A DNA stretch of 64,000 nt from Heliocidaris erythrogramma (GCA_025617745.1 CM046869.1:3060823-3124822); one strand, 5' to 3'. Positions 10,425-22,499 are shown, numbered from the stretch's first letter. Notes: generated by a model not told the origin, from the letters alone. Translations and numbers: made by a program.

Positions 10425-10662
10425 GAAAACCACATGCACTGCACACAGAATCGGGTAAATGGGTCTGCACGCACACGTGGAATGAATGTTCCGCCTGAAC
10501 ACTTCAGCTATTTCAAGTCATATTTGGAATATGAGGGTATTTGAAGAGCAATCCTTTTCAGGGGACATTTCTACTATGATGTTCTTCCAAACTGACATAA
10601 AAGGAATGAGAAAGCTCACAAACAATTTCTGACCTTTCCTAGAACTCAACCTTCTCTTTAAG
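10425..10662. repeat. Interspersed repeat shared with 51651-51868
   Basis: The two copies share ccacatgcactgcacacaga, tttgaagagcaatccttttc and ggaatgagaa.gctcaaa, ending in tcaaccttc.ctttaa. Identity looks moderate. No coding signal. Confidence 0.6.
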
Positions 10663-10890
10663 CAGCTGAATAGAATGCACACTACACTTTACAAAAATGA
10701 TATATGTTTTTGCAATTTGATGGTAGATTACAGCCCCTGAAATGTTTGCTAAAGATGCATAAATCTTAATTAACTTCAACTGATTATAACTTTATACAAA
10801 AGAGAGCCCCACAATGAATTTGTGGACATGAATAGATATGATATTAAAACCAGTCACAAAAAGAAAATGGATGGGACCATATAAACTTAC

Positions 10891-10961
10891 CTCCCACGAA
10901 ACGCTGATAGAGGTTTGGTTGAGTGTTGATAACACCAGATTCTGCGGAGGACCAGATGGAG
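10891..10961 (-). CDS. Exon 16: start of FN3-4
   Basis: A strong polypyrimidine tract and cag precede 10961; the donor gtaagt follows 10891. Phase 1 in, phase 0 out. It encodes PSGPPQNLVLSTLNQTSISV then SWE, the A-B strands of FN3 with the core tryptophan. Confidence 0.88.
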
Positions 10962-11149
10962 CTGAAAAAAAAAAAATTACAGGAAATTGATCACTGGTAT
11001 TACATACAGCCATACCATCAAGATGTACAGTATCAGTGTACATGCATCGTCTGAAAATAAAGTGAATCAAAATCTGAGCCTAAATTAGAGTTTGAGAAAA
11101 TATATATCATTAATTTATTCAGTATTCTTTAAACAAGATAGTGCCATCA

Positions 11150-11307
11150 GGGCCCCGTCCTACAAAGGTTTGTAATCAATTGCAAATTTGAAACAACGAT
11201 TCTGATTTGTTAATGGTCAGCCTTTTGAACAACATGTGCATGCAACGATGATCTTGATGGGTTTGGCAATTTGCAATGGATTGCAAACCTTTGTGTTACG
11301 GGACCCA
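11150..11307. mobile_element. Small MITE with ggaccc ends
   Basis: Ends ggccccgtcctacaaaggtttg and caaacctttgtgttacgggaccc are an imperfect inverted repeat. The interior is non-coding. Confidence 0.5.
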
Positions 11308-11487
11308 GTCGTTAAAATACTGTACTTTGGGGCCCTGTATAACATAAACAATGTAAAATACAAACATATTCACATGGTAAAATACTTCAGGAAAGCTTAT
11401 TCCTCTGTATGTACTTTTTACTTTTGCTATGATGACCAGAAATATATTAAATGAAACAATGAAATGATTCATCGACCAATTACTCAC

Positions 11488-11716
11488 CATCGGCTAAAGT
11501 CTTTGCCACTGCACTCTCACTGGAAGGGCCTGTGCCGTCTTGATTGACCCCCTGAACTTTGACCTCATACATCGTCCAAGGTAACAGGTCAGTCAAGAGG
11601 TCAAATGTCGCCGAACCAGCCACTTCCTTCACAGTAAAGTCTTGCAAACTTCCAGATACTCGATAGAGGATCTTGTACCCTGTGATAGCTCCATTTTGGT
11701 TCGATGCTGGAATAGG
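11488..11716 (-). CDS. Exon 15: main part of FN3-3
   Basis: The acceptor ..aattttcag precedes 11716 and the donor gtgagt follows 11488. Phase 0 in, phase 1 out. It encodes PIPASNQNGAITGYKILYRV and later TDLLPWTMYEVKVQGVNQDG, ending SAVAKTLAD. These are the B-G strands of a textbook FN3 module. Confidence 0.92.
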
Positions 11717-12246
11717 CTGAAAATTGACAGGAAGAAAAATCTTACAAGTTAGATGTAGTTGGTTTACAGAGAGAGTTTCTGCCATCTTTGAACGAAGCAT
11801 GTGTAGTAGGGGTGTCGACAGATGTGTATCAGTCAAACAGATATGATTGTTCACATTTGGGGACTGACCTTTAATGTCAACATCTGTAAGAGGCAAGCCA
11901 GTACCAAACCCTCTACAGGGAGACCACAGGGGCAACTACATTGTACCAGAGCAACTCACATTTGCCAAAGTATGATCCGTCCTGTTTAATACAGGAAGGC
12001 TTCTGCTCTTTTTACGCTCTTTACATCTAAGGATCTCGAGGCCAGTCCTATATCTTGGATCACTATTTGTGCTGTGCTACCCTGTTTTCATTGCTTTCCA
12101 TAACCCATTGACTACTGAATTCCCTCATTTCCATAGGCTTAGCACAGGAACCACCTACTTCCTCTAGGTAGTGGGTTAAGTTTATAAACCTGGGTCGATA
12201 CACATGTATTTCTCTCACTATTCACGTTTCAGAGCTTATCACACTA

Positions 12247-12458
12247 CTGTAAACGTGGAATATTTCGCGGTGTTGAAATTTTCGCGCACGTCGCGCGGCA
12301 TGAAATATGTGCGAAAATAAAAACATGCATAATATTTTTGTTTACAATGTATGTATTCTTTTACTCATAAGCCTAGCCTGCCGGCGAAATTAAACACATG
12401 CTAACTTCACTCAGCCGTGCGCGAAAAATTAATCGCGTGAATATTTCCACTTTTACAG
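12247..12458. mobile_element. TA-flanked MITE, cgcg-rich body
   Basis: TA at 12245-12246 and 12459-12460 flank inverted ends ctgtaaacgtggaatatt and aatatttccacttttacag. Same end type as 5579-5819 but a different interior. Confidence 0.6.
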
Positions 12459-12679
12459 TAGTTGGGTTTGCCTTATGGTAGAGTTTCTAAGTACATGTAC
12501 CTGTTCTTTGCAAGGCCAATTTAATCCTGTTCCATTAAATGTTCTTCCCTATCATGGAAGAATCAAGTGTGAAAAGGAAGTAGGCTATGTCCCATTTTAG
12601 CACCTCCTCAATCGAGAGAGAGGTTAAAAATAAAGAATAAAACAGTGCACAAAATGTTTCCAATATGGATATTGCTTAC

Positions 12680-12750
12680 ACCCCATGATGCCCTAATTGA
12701 AGTGGAAGAGGATGCAGTAACAGTCAGATTGGTTGGAGCTCCATCAGGCG
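12680..12750 (-). CDS. Exon 14: start of FN3-3
   Basis: The acceptor ..ccttaacag precedes 12750 and the donor gtaagc follows 12680. Phase 1 in, phase 0 out. It encodes PDGAPTNLTVTASSSTSIRA then SWG. The exon has the same size and phases as exon 16 (71 bp, 1 to 0), suggesting that FN3-3 and FN3-4 arose by module duplication. Confidence 0.88.
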
Positions 12751-13442
12751 CTGTTAAGGAACAGAGGGTGAAAAAAAGAATGAAGGAAAGTGAAATGCAA
12801 GAGACATGTATTTAATTCTTACTTTACACGTATCATATAGAGTTACGTCTTTTCCATATGAAGGCAAACTTGAACCTTTTTTTCATTTTTCTTTTAAATG
12901 GATTCTCTAAACCTGGTGGGACAATCTAGGAGATGAAAAGGGGTTAGAGCTGAAGCTCAAAAACATTTCATGTAAGAAAAATATGATCTTGAAATGCAAA
13001 AATACCAACATGCATACAATGTATATTAAAAAAAGAAATCAGACTACATGCACATGTACATGTACGTATGCATTAAAATGATATCTCTAGCGTCATGGAA
13101 TCTTGGGGACACATGCTAATACACTTGTTAACAAATATATTCAAATTTTATGCATACTTTTACGACAAAGGATGCTCTTGACAGCCTGAAAGCTTGTCAG
13201 AGGCTTGTCAGACATAGCAAGAAGTAATGTATGCAAACTGGATTCCAAGTATAGTCGTTCATTTATTAATAACAGGTTAATACCTCCTTACTATGTCCCC
13301 AGGAAAGAAACATCCATAAATTTGAATAATGTTGTAAACAGGACTATTAACCCCTACCAGAAAAAGAAACTTCACACATGACCCTTTTCTTTTCCAGGTT
13401 AAAACTTTTCATTAAATCAAATCAAATCATGTTTTTTCTTAC

Positions 13443-13616
13443 CTGCTGAACCAGTGGTTTGCTCCACAAAGTCTGTATGATTGCCCAGCTGGCTCTGTCC
13501 ATTGTGTAGCGTGGTAGCACTGACCCTCAGCTGATAACTGGTCAGTGGTCTCAGGCCGCCTATCATAGCTGTGATGGTGGCTTGACCGCCACCTGGTACC
13601 TCCTGGATCATGTAGT
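13443..13616 (-). CDS. Exon 13: end of FN3-2
   Basis: The acceptor ..tttcttag precedes 13616 and the donor gtaaga follows 13443. Phase 1 on both sides. It encodes YMIQEVPGGGQATITAMIGG, then LRPLTSYQLRVSATTLHNGQ, and ends NHTDFVEQTTGSA. The L-P-x-T-x-Y-x-L-R-V signature is that of FN3 strands E-F. Confidence 0.9.
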
Positions 13617-13824
13617 CTAAGAAAAATATGATAAAAAAACAGTAATTTCATTCATTGTTCTAGACCAGAAACGTGTTATGATTATTGTCCTTCATGATGT
13701 GTACTTGTCTACGTTCATACGCATGTAATCATCTTTCAAAAAAGTGAATTGTGAAATAGATAATGAAAAAGACAAACCCAAAACAAAACAAAAACATATC
13801 ATGGCGACACTCCTCCTTCTCTTA

Positions 13825-14099
13825 TACCATCATTTGCAAAAGTTTAAGACCACCTTGGGATTTGTGGGTATTTCAATAATTTGGAATACTTTCTTTTGTC
13901 TCACTGAATGATTACATAACATGTTTACTACAGTGATCAGTAGCACAAGAGTAATGGTATAAGCCTATAGTTCAAGTATGATACATAGGTTATGCCATGA
14001 AAATAATTGTATGTCTGAAAAATAAGTTTTTATTTTTTTTTCTTTCTTTCACTTATTGCATTTTGGAATAGTGGTCTTAAACTTCTGCAAATGATGGTA
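13825..14099. mobile_element. TA-flanked Tc1/mariner-like MITE
   Basis: TA at 13823-13824 and 14100-14101 flank inverted ends that start taccatcatttgcaaaag and finish cttctgcaaatgatggta. The arms run about 28 bp with few mismatches. The 'agtttaagaccac' end pattern is typical of Tc1-like elements. No transposase frame remains. Confidence 0.7.
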
Positions 14100-14299
14100 T
14101 AGACAATATTTCAGGCTTCTCTCCAAACATTATTTGAAGACATTTCTAGTCAACAAAGATCTACAAGTAAAACTAAAAAGAAAAACATTTTCTAACATGG
14201 GTTCAATAGCATAAATTTGTAATCATAACAATTGTTGTTAACACAACATCATCATTTTCATACCTCTGGACAAAAAGCTTCTGCAAATAGATGGCCCCA

Positions 14300-15420
14300 C
14301 CCTTACAAAAATGTCCGGTGGTATTCTCTGTGGTACTTGTCTTTACCACACAAAATACCACAGGAATATATGTTACCACAGCTGTTAACAGGTACACCTG
14401 TGGTACTTTACCATATACCTGTGTGGTAATGTCAACTGGTGGCTGTGGTATTCTTGTGGTCCTGTTGTACTCATGTGGTACATCCGAAATACCACATGAA
14501 TACAAGTTGCCACACAATATACTTGTGTGGTAATGTCACCTGCTAGCTGTGGTATTCCTGTGGTGCTCTTGTATTCCTGTGGTACATATTGTTAACATCC
14601 GAAATACCACAGGAATATTTGCTGACACAGGGTTACCACAGGTACACCTGTGGTACCTTAGCATATAATTGTGTGATAATGTCAACTGGTGGCTGTTGTA
14701 TTCTTGTGGTCTTTTTGTGCTCCTGTGGTACATCCAAAATACCACATGGATACATATTACCACACCATATACTTGTGTGGTAATGTCAACTGCTAGTTGT
14801 GGTATTCTTGTGATGTTGTATTTCTGTTGTACATATTGTTAACATCCGAAATACTACAGGAATATCTGTTACCACAGTACACCTGTGGTACTGTATCATA
14901 TATTTGTGTGGTAATGCAAGTAGATGACTGTGGTGTGTATTCTTGTGGTCCTGTTGTATTCCTGTGGTACACATTGTCAACACCAAAATACCACAGGAAT
15001 ACATGTAACCACAGGTACACCTGTGGTAGTTTACATGTACAGTGTACTATGATGATTGTGTGTAAACGGCTGGCTGTGATATTTGTGTTACACACCCAAA
15101 ATATGACAGGAATATTTAATGATATGCATGTAATCTGTAATCTGTGTGGTAACTGGTGTGTGGTAACCGGTGTGGTAATTCTGTGTGGTAACTGGTGTGT
15201 GGTAACTGGTGTGTGGTAATCTGTGTGGTAACTGGTGTGTGGTAATTTGTGTGGTAGTCTGTGGTAATTCTATGGTATCTAATACCACATACTAATCCCT
15301 TCTGTGGTAACCTTTACCACATATTAAGCCATTCCTGTGGTATTCCTGTGGTAAATTGGGACGTTACCACAGGACCGTTCCTGTGGTACATTCTGTGGTA
15401 TAGTGCTGTGGTACAGGGCA
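14300..15420. repeat. Hairpin-rich tandem array of tgtggta/taccaca units
   Basis: Anchors 'gtgtggtaatgtcaactg' recur at about 14422, 14524, 14669, 14774 and 14908. Alternate units match each other better (14422 with 14669; 14524 with 14774), giving a dimer near 250 bp. Almost every unit holds both 'attcctgtggta' and its reverse complement 'taccacaggaat', so it can fold back many times. The right end decays into short 'gtgtggtaactg' repeats (15140-15260). Confidence 0.75.
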
Positions 15421-15552
15421 AAGTCTCAATAGAGGACCCCCCCCCCCCCACTCCCTAAGTTAGAAATTTAAATTCATGTAGAAGTTGAATGCATGCAGAC
15501 CCTAAAATATTTCAATCTGCACCCCCTATGAAAAAAAAGTTATACTATAGCC

Positions 15553-15676
15553 CTGGGCCCCGTTTCATAAAACTTGTTATAAGCTATGGAAATCCTTGAA
15601 TTTGATTGGCTGAGAGCATAATATGTCAAAGATATGTGTTAATTGTTATCAATAGTAACTTTTATGAAACAGGGCC
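15553..15676. mobile_element. MITE, 'gggccccgtttcataaaac' subfamily
   Basis: Ends gggccccgtttcataaaac and ttttatgaaacagggccc are inverted. Interior 'tgattggctgagag' links it to the 1617 family. Confidence 0.65.
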
Positions 15677-15758
15677 CTGATTTTAATAGGTCATACACAT
15701 GATATATGGTGTAAGTAAAGACTAATGAGTTTTGATGTCTTTCCTTTGGAACACTCAC

Positions 15759-15893
15759 CAGTAGTATTTGTCTTGTAGTACTCTATCATGTAGATCTCAA
15801 TAGGTCCATTTCTCTGGGCTGGGATCTCCCAGGTGAGGCTGATTGATGTACCATTCCACGATGTCACACGGAAATTCCTGGGTGCCGACGGAC
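15759..15893 (-). CDS. Exon 12: start of FN3-2
   Basis: The acceptor ..catgcctcag precedes 15893 and the donor gtgagt follows 15759. Phase 1 on both sides. It encodes PSAPRNFRVTSWNGTSISLT then WEIPAQRNGPIEIYMIEYYK, ending TNTT. These are FN3 strands A-C with the core tryptophan and the NG.I..Y.I.Y pattern. Confidence 0.9.
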
Positions 15894-16032
15894 CTGAGGC
15901 ATGGTAAAGGATATGCACACATGATGTAGACAAAATCACATGGTACACTGTACGTACTGTATGGCATTAAACACAAATCATAATAAGGAACAGGATCATA
16001 GCTAGACTAAGTTCACATCTGATGTAGATTTG

Positions 16033-16171
16033 GGTCCTATTTCATAAAACCTGTCACCAACGACAAGTTGCAATAATTGTTATAAGCTACTGAAATCCTT
16101 GCATCTGATTAGCTGAGAGCGAATTTGTCGGTAAAAATCACACTGACAAGACACGTGATGAAACGCCCCCA
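16033..16171 (-). mobile_element. MITE of the 'gggagcgtttcat' family, hybrid ends
   Basis: One end resembles the gggcc..tttcataaaac subfamily, the other the gatgaaacgcccccag subfamily. Interior tgcatctgattagctgagag matches the family core. Confidence 0.6.
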
Positions 16172-16230
16172 GATCCTTTCCCAAAGATCCCTGGTTCAGA
16201 TAACAGTAAAAGAGGTGGAAATGCATATAC

Positions 16231-16316
16231 AGTCAAACCTGCTTTAGCAACCACCTGTATAGAAAGACCACAATTGTCTCCCTTGAGTGGTCTTTATAGA
16301 CAGGTTTCACTGTACG
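16231..16316 (+). repeat. Internally deleted copy of the 'gaccacctgt' family
   Basis: Begins acagtcaaacctgctttagc and ends gtctttatagacaggtttcactgta, with the central ~100 bp missing. Both termini are intact. Confidence 0.65.
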
Positions 16317-16610
16317 TGTATAACACACTTGTAAACCACAGATTGTGAGGTTGCCAGGTGGTGAGCTTCACTGGTGCAGATAGAGGAGCAAGACAGCTTT
16401 AATTCACAGCCTTTCTCAGATACGTACTAGCTTACACTCAAATTTATTGGAAATTATTAATAGAACACCCTCATACCTGGCACACTTAAGCAAAGTTTGA
16501 TGAAAGTGGAACAATATGAGGCCATATTCAACAAGTTCCAGTCCAACGTCCTTTTCTTCAAGAATTAAACATTATTTTCAACACATATACATGTAATTTC
16601 TATCATAGCT

Positions 16611-16748
16611 GGGGAGCGTTTCATCAAGTGTTTTGTCAGTGATTTTTACCGACAACTGTTAAAAGCTACTGAAATCCTTGCATCTGATTGGCTGAGAGCA
16701 AATTTGTCGGTAAAAATCACTGACAAAACACTTGATGAAATGCTCCCC
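16611..16748. mobile_element. MITE 14 bp from the exon 11 donor
   Basis: Ends ggggagcgtttcatcaagtg and cacttgatgaaatgctcccc are nearly perfect inverted repeats. Its edge lies about 14 bp from the last base of exon 11. Confidence 0.75.
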
Positions 16749-16761
16749 AGGTGTATCGTAC

Positions 16762-16937
16762 CTGTTACAGATGGTGTGGTGATTGCATTCAGGATGCTTG
16801 GAGTCTGACCAATGGCATTCTTTGCCACCACCCTCAGCTCATACTCCTTGTTCTCATCTAGGCGGTGAATCTTGTAGGTTTGATTACCAGGCATTGCTTC
16901 TAAATTATCCACATAGGTCAGCCAGGTTTGGGATGAG
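16762..16937 (-). CDS. Exon 11: end of FN3-1
   Basis: The acceptor ..ctcacaccag precedes 16937 and the donor gtacga follows 16762. Phase 2 in, phase 1 out. It encodes SSQTWLTYVDNLEAMPGNQT, then RLDENKEYELRVVAKNAIGQ, ending LNAITTPSVT. The L-x-x-x-x-x-Y-x-L-R-V-x-A-x-N-x-x-G pattern is canonical FN3. The donor (gtacga) is weaker than the others. Confidence 0.9.
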
Positions 16938-17341
16938 CTGGTGTGAGGAGAATGCATGAAAAGGCTGTATTTAAGTCTACATTACAAACAAATTTCATTT
17001 GATTTGAAAATGCAGCAATTCAACCTATTGTTTTTTAAGGTAACATATTTAAGCAAATATTTCAGTACATGAAGCTACATGTATCTTAGTTCATGTTATG
17101 TTTTTTTTTAGACAATTCTACTTTGTATGGGACGAAACACATACATTTATTTTGCATTCATTTCAGTGTCCATAAAATGTTATTTATATTTTGCATTTAT
17201 GTTAATCAGAAAACAATACTGATATTTTCCATTTATTGTGATATCTAGTTTTTGGATTGTTTGTAGGAGAAATTTGAAATGGAACTAAATCAATAAGCCA
17301 AGATAGGATTCATTAGGGGACAATACTGCAAAGTAATTAAC

Positions 17342-17820
17342 TCTTTCAGTGCCGATGGCACGTATATGTGACAGATAGATTTGTCATTTTCAATCACCAA
17401 TTGCTCGACCACAGGAAAGGTATATGGTGGTCAATGTATATCAACATTTTTAGCATAAATCAAGCATTCTAACTCTATGATTATAATTACATGCTACCAC
17501 AGAAATTTTCAGAGAAAATTGCAGATTAAAAAAAAGATATTACCATATTTCAACATTAAACAATAGTAAACAAAAGAGAAACCAAAAAATAAAGGACAGA
17601 AAAGAAACTCAAGTGTAATTTTCTATAATTCTTATACATAAAGTTGGGTAAAGTAATAATGTTTGGTATCATAAGAAATGGTAATAAATTTCCTACAAGT
17701 TATGTACATAATATTTTGTGAAATAATAGATGGTTAATGAAGTGGAGACATTTGAAAGGTAAGCATTGATCACATTTTGGTAAAACTTTGAAGAGAGCTA
17801 AAACCCTTGGCACATTAAGA
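17342..17820. mobile_element. Possible decayed element with gtgcc-type ends
   Basis: ttaactctttcagtgcc at the left and ggcacattaagagtaa at the right are a loose inverted match. The interior is AT-rich and non-coding. Confidence 0.3.
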
Positions 17821-17888
17821 GTAAAAGTAATAATAATGAAAGAAGACTACATGTATACCCTTGTTTTTACAAGATTGGATAGACCTAC

Positions 17889-18012
17889 CTCAGCCTGTAC
17901 TGAATCTGAAAGTGAGTTGTATCAGCAACATCTCCCCCAGCCACCCAGACAATGTAGACTGAAGTAGCAGACATAGGATAGGCTTCCAAGATAGTAGGCT
18001 GACCAGGAACAT
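17889..18012 (-). CDS. Exon 10: start of FN3-1
   Basis: The acceptor ..ctccactag precedes 18012 and the donor gtaggt follows 17889. Phase 1 in, phase 2 out. It encodes VPGQPTILEAYPMSATSVYI then VWVAGGDVADTTHFQIQYRL, FN3 strands A-C. This exon is the Ig-to-FN3 transition. Confidence 0.88.
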
Positions 18013-18500
18013 CTAGTGGAGAAGAGGTTGGCATCTCAAAATTACAAATATTCACACATACAATATGTTATCATTTTGACAAAGAATATTGAAGAAAAAT
18101 GTACTGAAGCAACAAAAAAAAAAAAAAGAAAGAAAGAAAGAAAGAAAAATAAAGCAAAATATGTGAGTGCATTACATTAATCATCATAATCCCTTCTGTA
18201 CCAAGAGTAAACTATGCTTTCAAATAATTATCAAAAACACTTGTAAAGGGTCAAATGTGAGTTTTGATAATCTGTTTCATGTTGATTTGGAATTTAAATA
18301 TCTTCCATGGTAATAACCTTCACATGTAAAGGGACATAAGAAGTGTGTTTTTGTTTGCTATGTAAAACATGTGGGAATAACACCATATTCTAATAAACAA
18401 CAATTTTTTTATAATTTTGTAAATAATAAGTTTATTCATGCTGTGTGCTTGGATGATACATGTATATAAATATTCAAAAAGTAAGATCCTAGTATCTTAC

Positions 18501-18569
18501 CAGTAATGGAAAGGTAGAAAGACTCTCTTCCATTGCCTACAGTATTGGAGGCCACACAGCTATACCAGC
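18501..18569 (-). CDS. Exon 9: end of Ig6
   Basis: The acceptor ..ttttccgcag precedes 18569 and the donor gtaaga follows 18501. Phase 1 on both sides. Only 69 bp, it encodes WYSCVASNTVGNGRESFYLS plus IT, the F-G strands of an Ig domain with the second cysteine. It completes the half-domain in exon 8 across a 9.4 kb intron: exon 8 ends at ..KNDQG, and this exon supplies the missing Y-x-C. Confidence 0.88.
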
Positions 18570-18878
18570 CTGCGGAAAACAAGATTATATTAACATGTTA
18601 ATTGACATATATGTACAGTAATAACTGTTAACATGATAATTTTGCATATTACATGAATTCCAGACCAAAACTACATGTATATCATTAAGTCTATATGAAT
18701 GTGATTTAAAAAGTGGAAGAATACAATCTTACATGTATTTAAAAAAGACACAAAATGAAAAGAAATGTCTTGAAGATGACATCATATGGAACGGAGTACA
18801 TGTACCGGTACTTTGCAATAATAAAAAGAAAAATGGTGTTAAATTCATGGCACTGCATTAAAGCAATGTTGGATTGGG

Positions 18879-18922
<44 letters not shown>

Positions 18923-19144
18923 TTACATGGCTTTACTTCCGAGGACAACTATTGTTCCTCTATTGTTACTCGTCCTCGGACAGTCGACGGAATAAGGCAT
19001 AAATTCATTGTTCGACGTTCGAGGACTATTGTCCGCCTTCCGAGGACCATTGTTGTCATGATTTTTTTTTTGTTCTCTGTCCGAAAATGTCCTCGGACAT
19101 AATGCTAAACAAACGCACACACACACACACAAATCTCCTTTTAA

Positions 19145-19415
19145 AGTGGCATTAAACTGGTAGAATTTGAACAGCACCATCTTACAGTGATTGTTAAATT
19201 ATCATTATAATTTGAAAATTAACAATGCATTTTATTTTGAATTTTGACAAACAGCTTGTAATAGGCAAATTATATAATTAAAACTATTATTTATGACTTG
19301 GCATTGTGGAAAATTGTGTGCAAGCTTTTACAATGATGGGAAAATGTTAGGCACAGACACTTATCAAATCCTATTGAAATATGGCGCTATTTACAAGCTT
19401 CAGCTTACTACTACT
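19145..19415. mobile_element. TTAA-flanked MITE, copy 2
   Basis: TTAA at 19141-19144 and 19416-19419. Ends agtggcattaaactgg and cagcttactactact. Shares 'gaacagcaccatcttacagtg' style interior and 'gatgggaaaatg..aggcacagacac' with 2239-2539. Confidence 0.65.
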
Positions 19416-20009
19416 TTAAACCTTACATGTACAAGAAGCATGTTTCACAGGCTGTTTAATCCAGTCCAATCAAATGAACTTTTGACCAAAATCTAATCCA
19501 TTTACTGATGGTCTGTCAACCCACAGCCTAATAATACCTTTCAACTATTAATCAGTCAAATTAAGAATCTAATTTACAGGGAAACCAGAGTCCTCATCCT
19601 TGGACAAATCAAGAGCCGGAAGCAAAATGTAACTTCTGATACGCAAAAGACTGGAACCACGTATGTAATCGTGCCGATAATTAACGGTTTCCCTCAAATT
19701 TGTCATAAAATCCTTGAAGTACATGTAAAGAAACATTATTTATTTTCTCTCACAAGTCAACACATGATGTTTCCGCCTGTTCATGTAAAAGTGCGAGAAA
19801 GTCATTGATTTAGGTCTCCTTCTTTTAAAAATAAAGTGAGGAGGAAAATAATTAGTGCATGAATTAAATATAGATTGAACATACAAGTAGAATGATAGAA
19901 TGCCAGCATGAGATGATATCGCCATAAAAAGGAAACAGTACATTATGGATTTTGTATTACATCCAGTATTTGTGAAAAGGAATGAAAAGAAAGAATGAAA
20001 ATGAGAGGT

Positions 20010-20100
20010 AGAGAGGTAGGGGAGGGAGGGAGAAGAGAGCTGAGGGAGGGAGAAGAGAGCTGAGAGTGGGAGAGAGAGAGAGAGAGAGAGGAGAGAGAAT
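20010..20100. repeat. GA-rich microsatellite
   Basis: gaggga(g)agaagagagctga units pass into (ga)n. It forms a purine-only strand of about 90 bases. Confidence 0.75.
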
Positions 20101-20919
20101 GACAGTACAAATAGAATCATACATAAAACTCAGAAAATAGATGGTGAGGTGTAAAGAAAATATAAGAAAGTAGAAAGAGGGAAAAAAGAGAAAGAATGGG
20201 AAAAACTGACATAGCAAACAAAGAAACAGAGAAACAGAGAGATACATGTACAAACCGGGAACATATGAGAGCAGGTGGAAAACTTTTAACTTAATGAATG
20301 AAAATATTCCCAAAAGAATAATCATAGCATTGCCATTTTTTGACACATCTTATTTTAGCACCGATTTCCTTTTTCATGCTCTGACGACGTTAACTAGGAA
20401 TACAGGAGACATGTCAATTAGCAGAATATTGCCTCACCACCTACACGGTAAGAACATGTTACCCTAATTAACGTACAAGATTTCCTCAGAAAATGCCTCA
20501 GGAATGTAATTGATTTATAAATTGATACCACACCTTGAGGTGAAAACAGAATTCAATATATTTAATTCGCTTTTTGATCAGGAATAGAAAATTTGAGGTG
20601 GTTTGAAAGATGCAGTACCCCAAAGCAATTCTCCATAATTATGCCAAGGTTTGAAAAGATATATGTACATATATGTTGAATAGCAGCTGTAACAAACATC
20701 AATCAATTGGCATATTGTTTTTAAAAAAAAATTCATACAAAGTTAAACTGATATGTGTCAGCCTATGCTGAGCTAGAACAAATAACATAGGCACCCTGGT
20801 CTAAAATGCTTCTTCATGAAATAACATCTGCATAAAGAAATATTTTGAGCTAACATTAAGTCTGCCCAATATGATGACTAGCACGATAAGTCTGGTCTTT
20901 CACAAAAGAAAAACAAAGA

Positions 20920-21085
20920 TGGAGAGATAGATAGAAAGAGAGAGAGAGAGGGAGAAGTAGAATAAGGAAGAAGAACGAGGAGAATGAAAGGAGGAGAAAG
21001 AGAACGAGGAGAGGAGAAGGAGAAGGAGGAGGAGAAGAAGACAAAGAAGGAGAAGGAGAGGAAGAAAAAGAAGTAGTAGCATTAG
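20920..21085. repeat. Purine-rich (aga/gga)n tract
   Basis: About 160 bases almost free of pyrimidines on the plus strand. Long open frames here are compositional artefacts. Confidence 0.7.
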
Positions 21086-22499
21086 TAGTAATATTAAGAG
21101 TACTTTTATGCTGGATTCTGTGACAATTTTATTCTTTGTCATTACCAGAACTTAAGATTACCTTAAACTCAGATTGGCAGCGGTGGGATAGAAAAAATAT
21201 CCTTCTTTAATGCTACATTGTACAGTGAATCATTAGAGCAATGTTCTATAAGGATGAAGACTACCTGATGTAACCTATGTTCAACAACACAATAAAAGAT
21301 CAAAATGATGTACAAAGATTGTCCTGAAGAATTCTAAGATATTTAGGGAGAAGGTTTTGATAATTTGGCTCTGATGGGATAGATCAGGGGGAAGAGGAGA
21401 AGAGGAAAAAGAGAAGCATATTTTGAATCAATAATTTGAAGAAATGGCTTGAATAAAGGGCAATGAAAGGCCACTGGTGGAAGAGATGGAGAAGGCAAAC
21501 TTTCAGAGAGTTGTGGAAGAACATGATCACTAATTGTAATCCAATGATATGGCCCTGGAGAGAGAACATTCAGAATGAATTTGCTAGATTCTTTGTCATC
21601 ATGAGAACTCAAGATTACCATAAAACTTGGTGGCAGCGGAGATATGAAAAGAAAAGTAAGCTGTCGTTTCAGTCCACAATTGTGATAAGAGAGTGCACTG
21701 TCCTACAAGGATCCATGAGGACCGACTGACGTAACTCCTGCCCACCAACAACCCAACACCTCTTGAGTCAGCAGGAGCATGCTCAGGGCTATCAGAAAAT
21801 CATAAAACCTCAGTAACGTGACCTCATAATCAAATCCATGTTTGTTGGTTTAGTCAAAGTTTGTTCTCAGTAGCCGCAATCCATGCTCATCTCACTCCTT
21901 TTGAGAGGAGATACGGGAGGAAAGGCAATCCGATTCCCGGTGAGAGAAAAACCCTTGCCTGGCTTTTCACGCATAATTTATCCTCGATCAGTGAAACCCA
22001 ATTAAGACGTGACTAGGTCCTTTCCTTGTCCTGTCCTGTTCTTATCGGTGATACTTCTTGGTACAGGGCTACACCTAATGGCTCTGGGCACATCGACGAT
22101 GGACTGCATTTTCTTGAAGGTTTACCATTTGAACCTTTCATTATTTTTCACAGTTTCACAGCTACAAAGTTTTTTCTTAATCCCAGTAGGCAAAGTATGG
22201 AATGACCGATATTAACCCATGAATATGAAAGAGGAAATTTTATTTTTGTACTGAGAAGAAAGAAGGATTGAAGAAAAGTTCGTTTTTTTGAAGAATGTGA
22301 CTCATTAGAAAAGCTGGTCAATGGTTGTGATAGATGTACATGTACATGTACATGTACATCTGAACCTTAATTTTTTTTCACTGTGAAGAAAACCTAGTAA
22401 AAAATAGTCTTGTAGTGGAAGGTTAATGCAGTTTTTCAAAAACACTTAAATATGTGAAAATCTGTAGGGACCTGCGCATTTGCAATATATAGTATCATG

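Noticed and set aside
14203-15288. Several frames with repeated His/Thr/Gly patterns
   Set aside because: All follow the tgtggta tandem array and occur on both strands.
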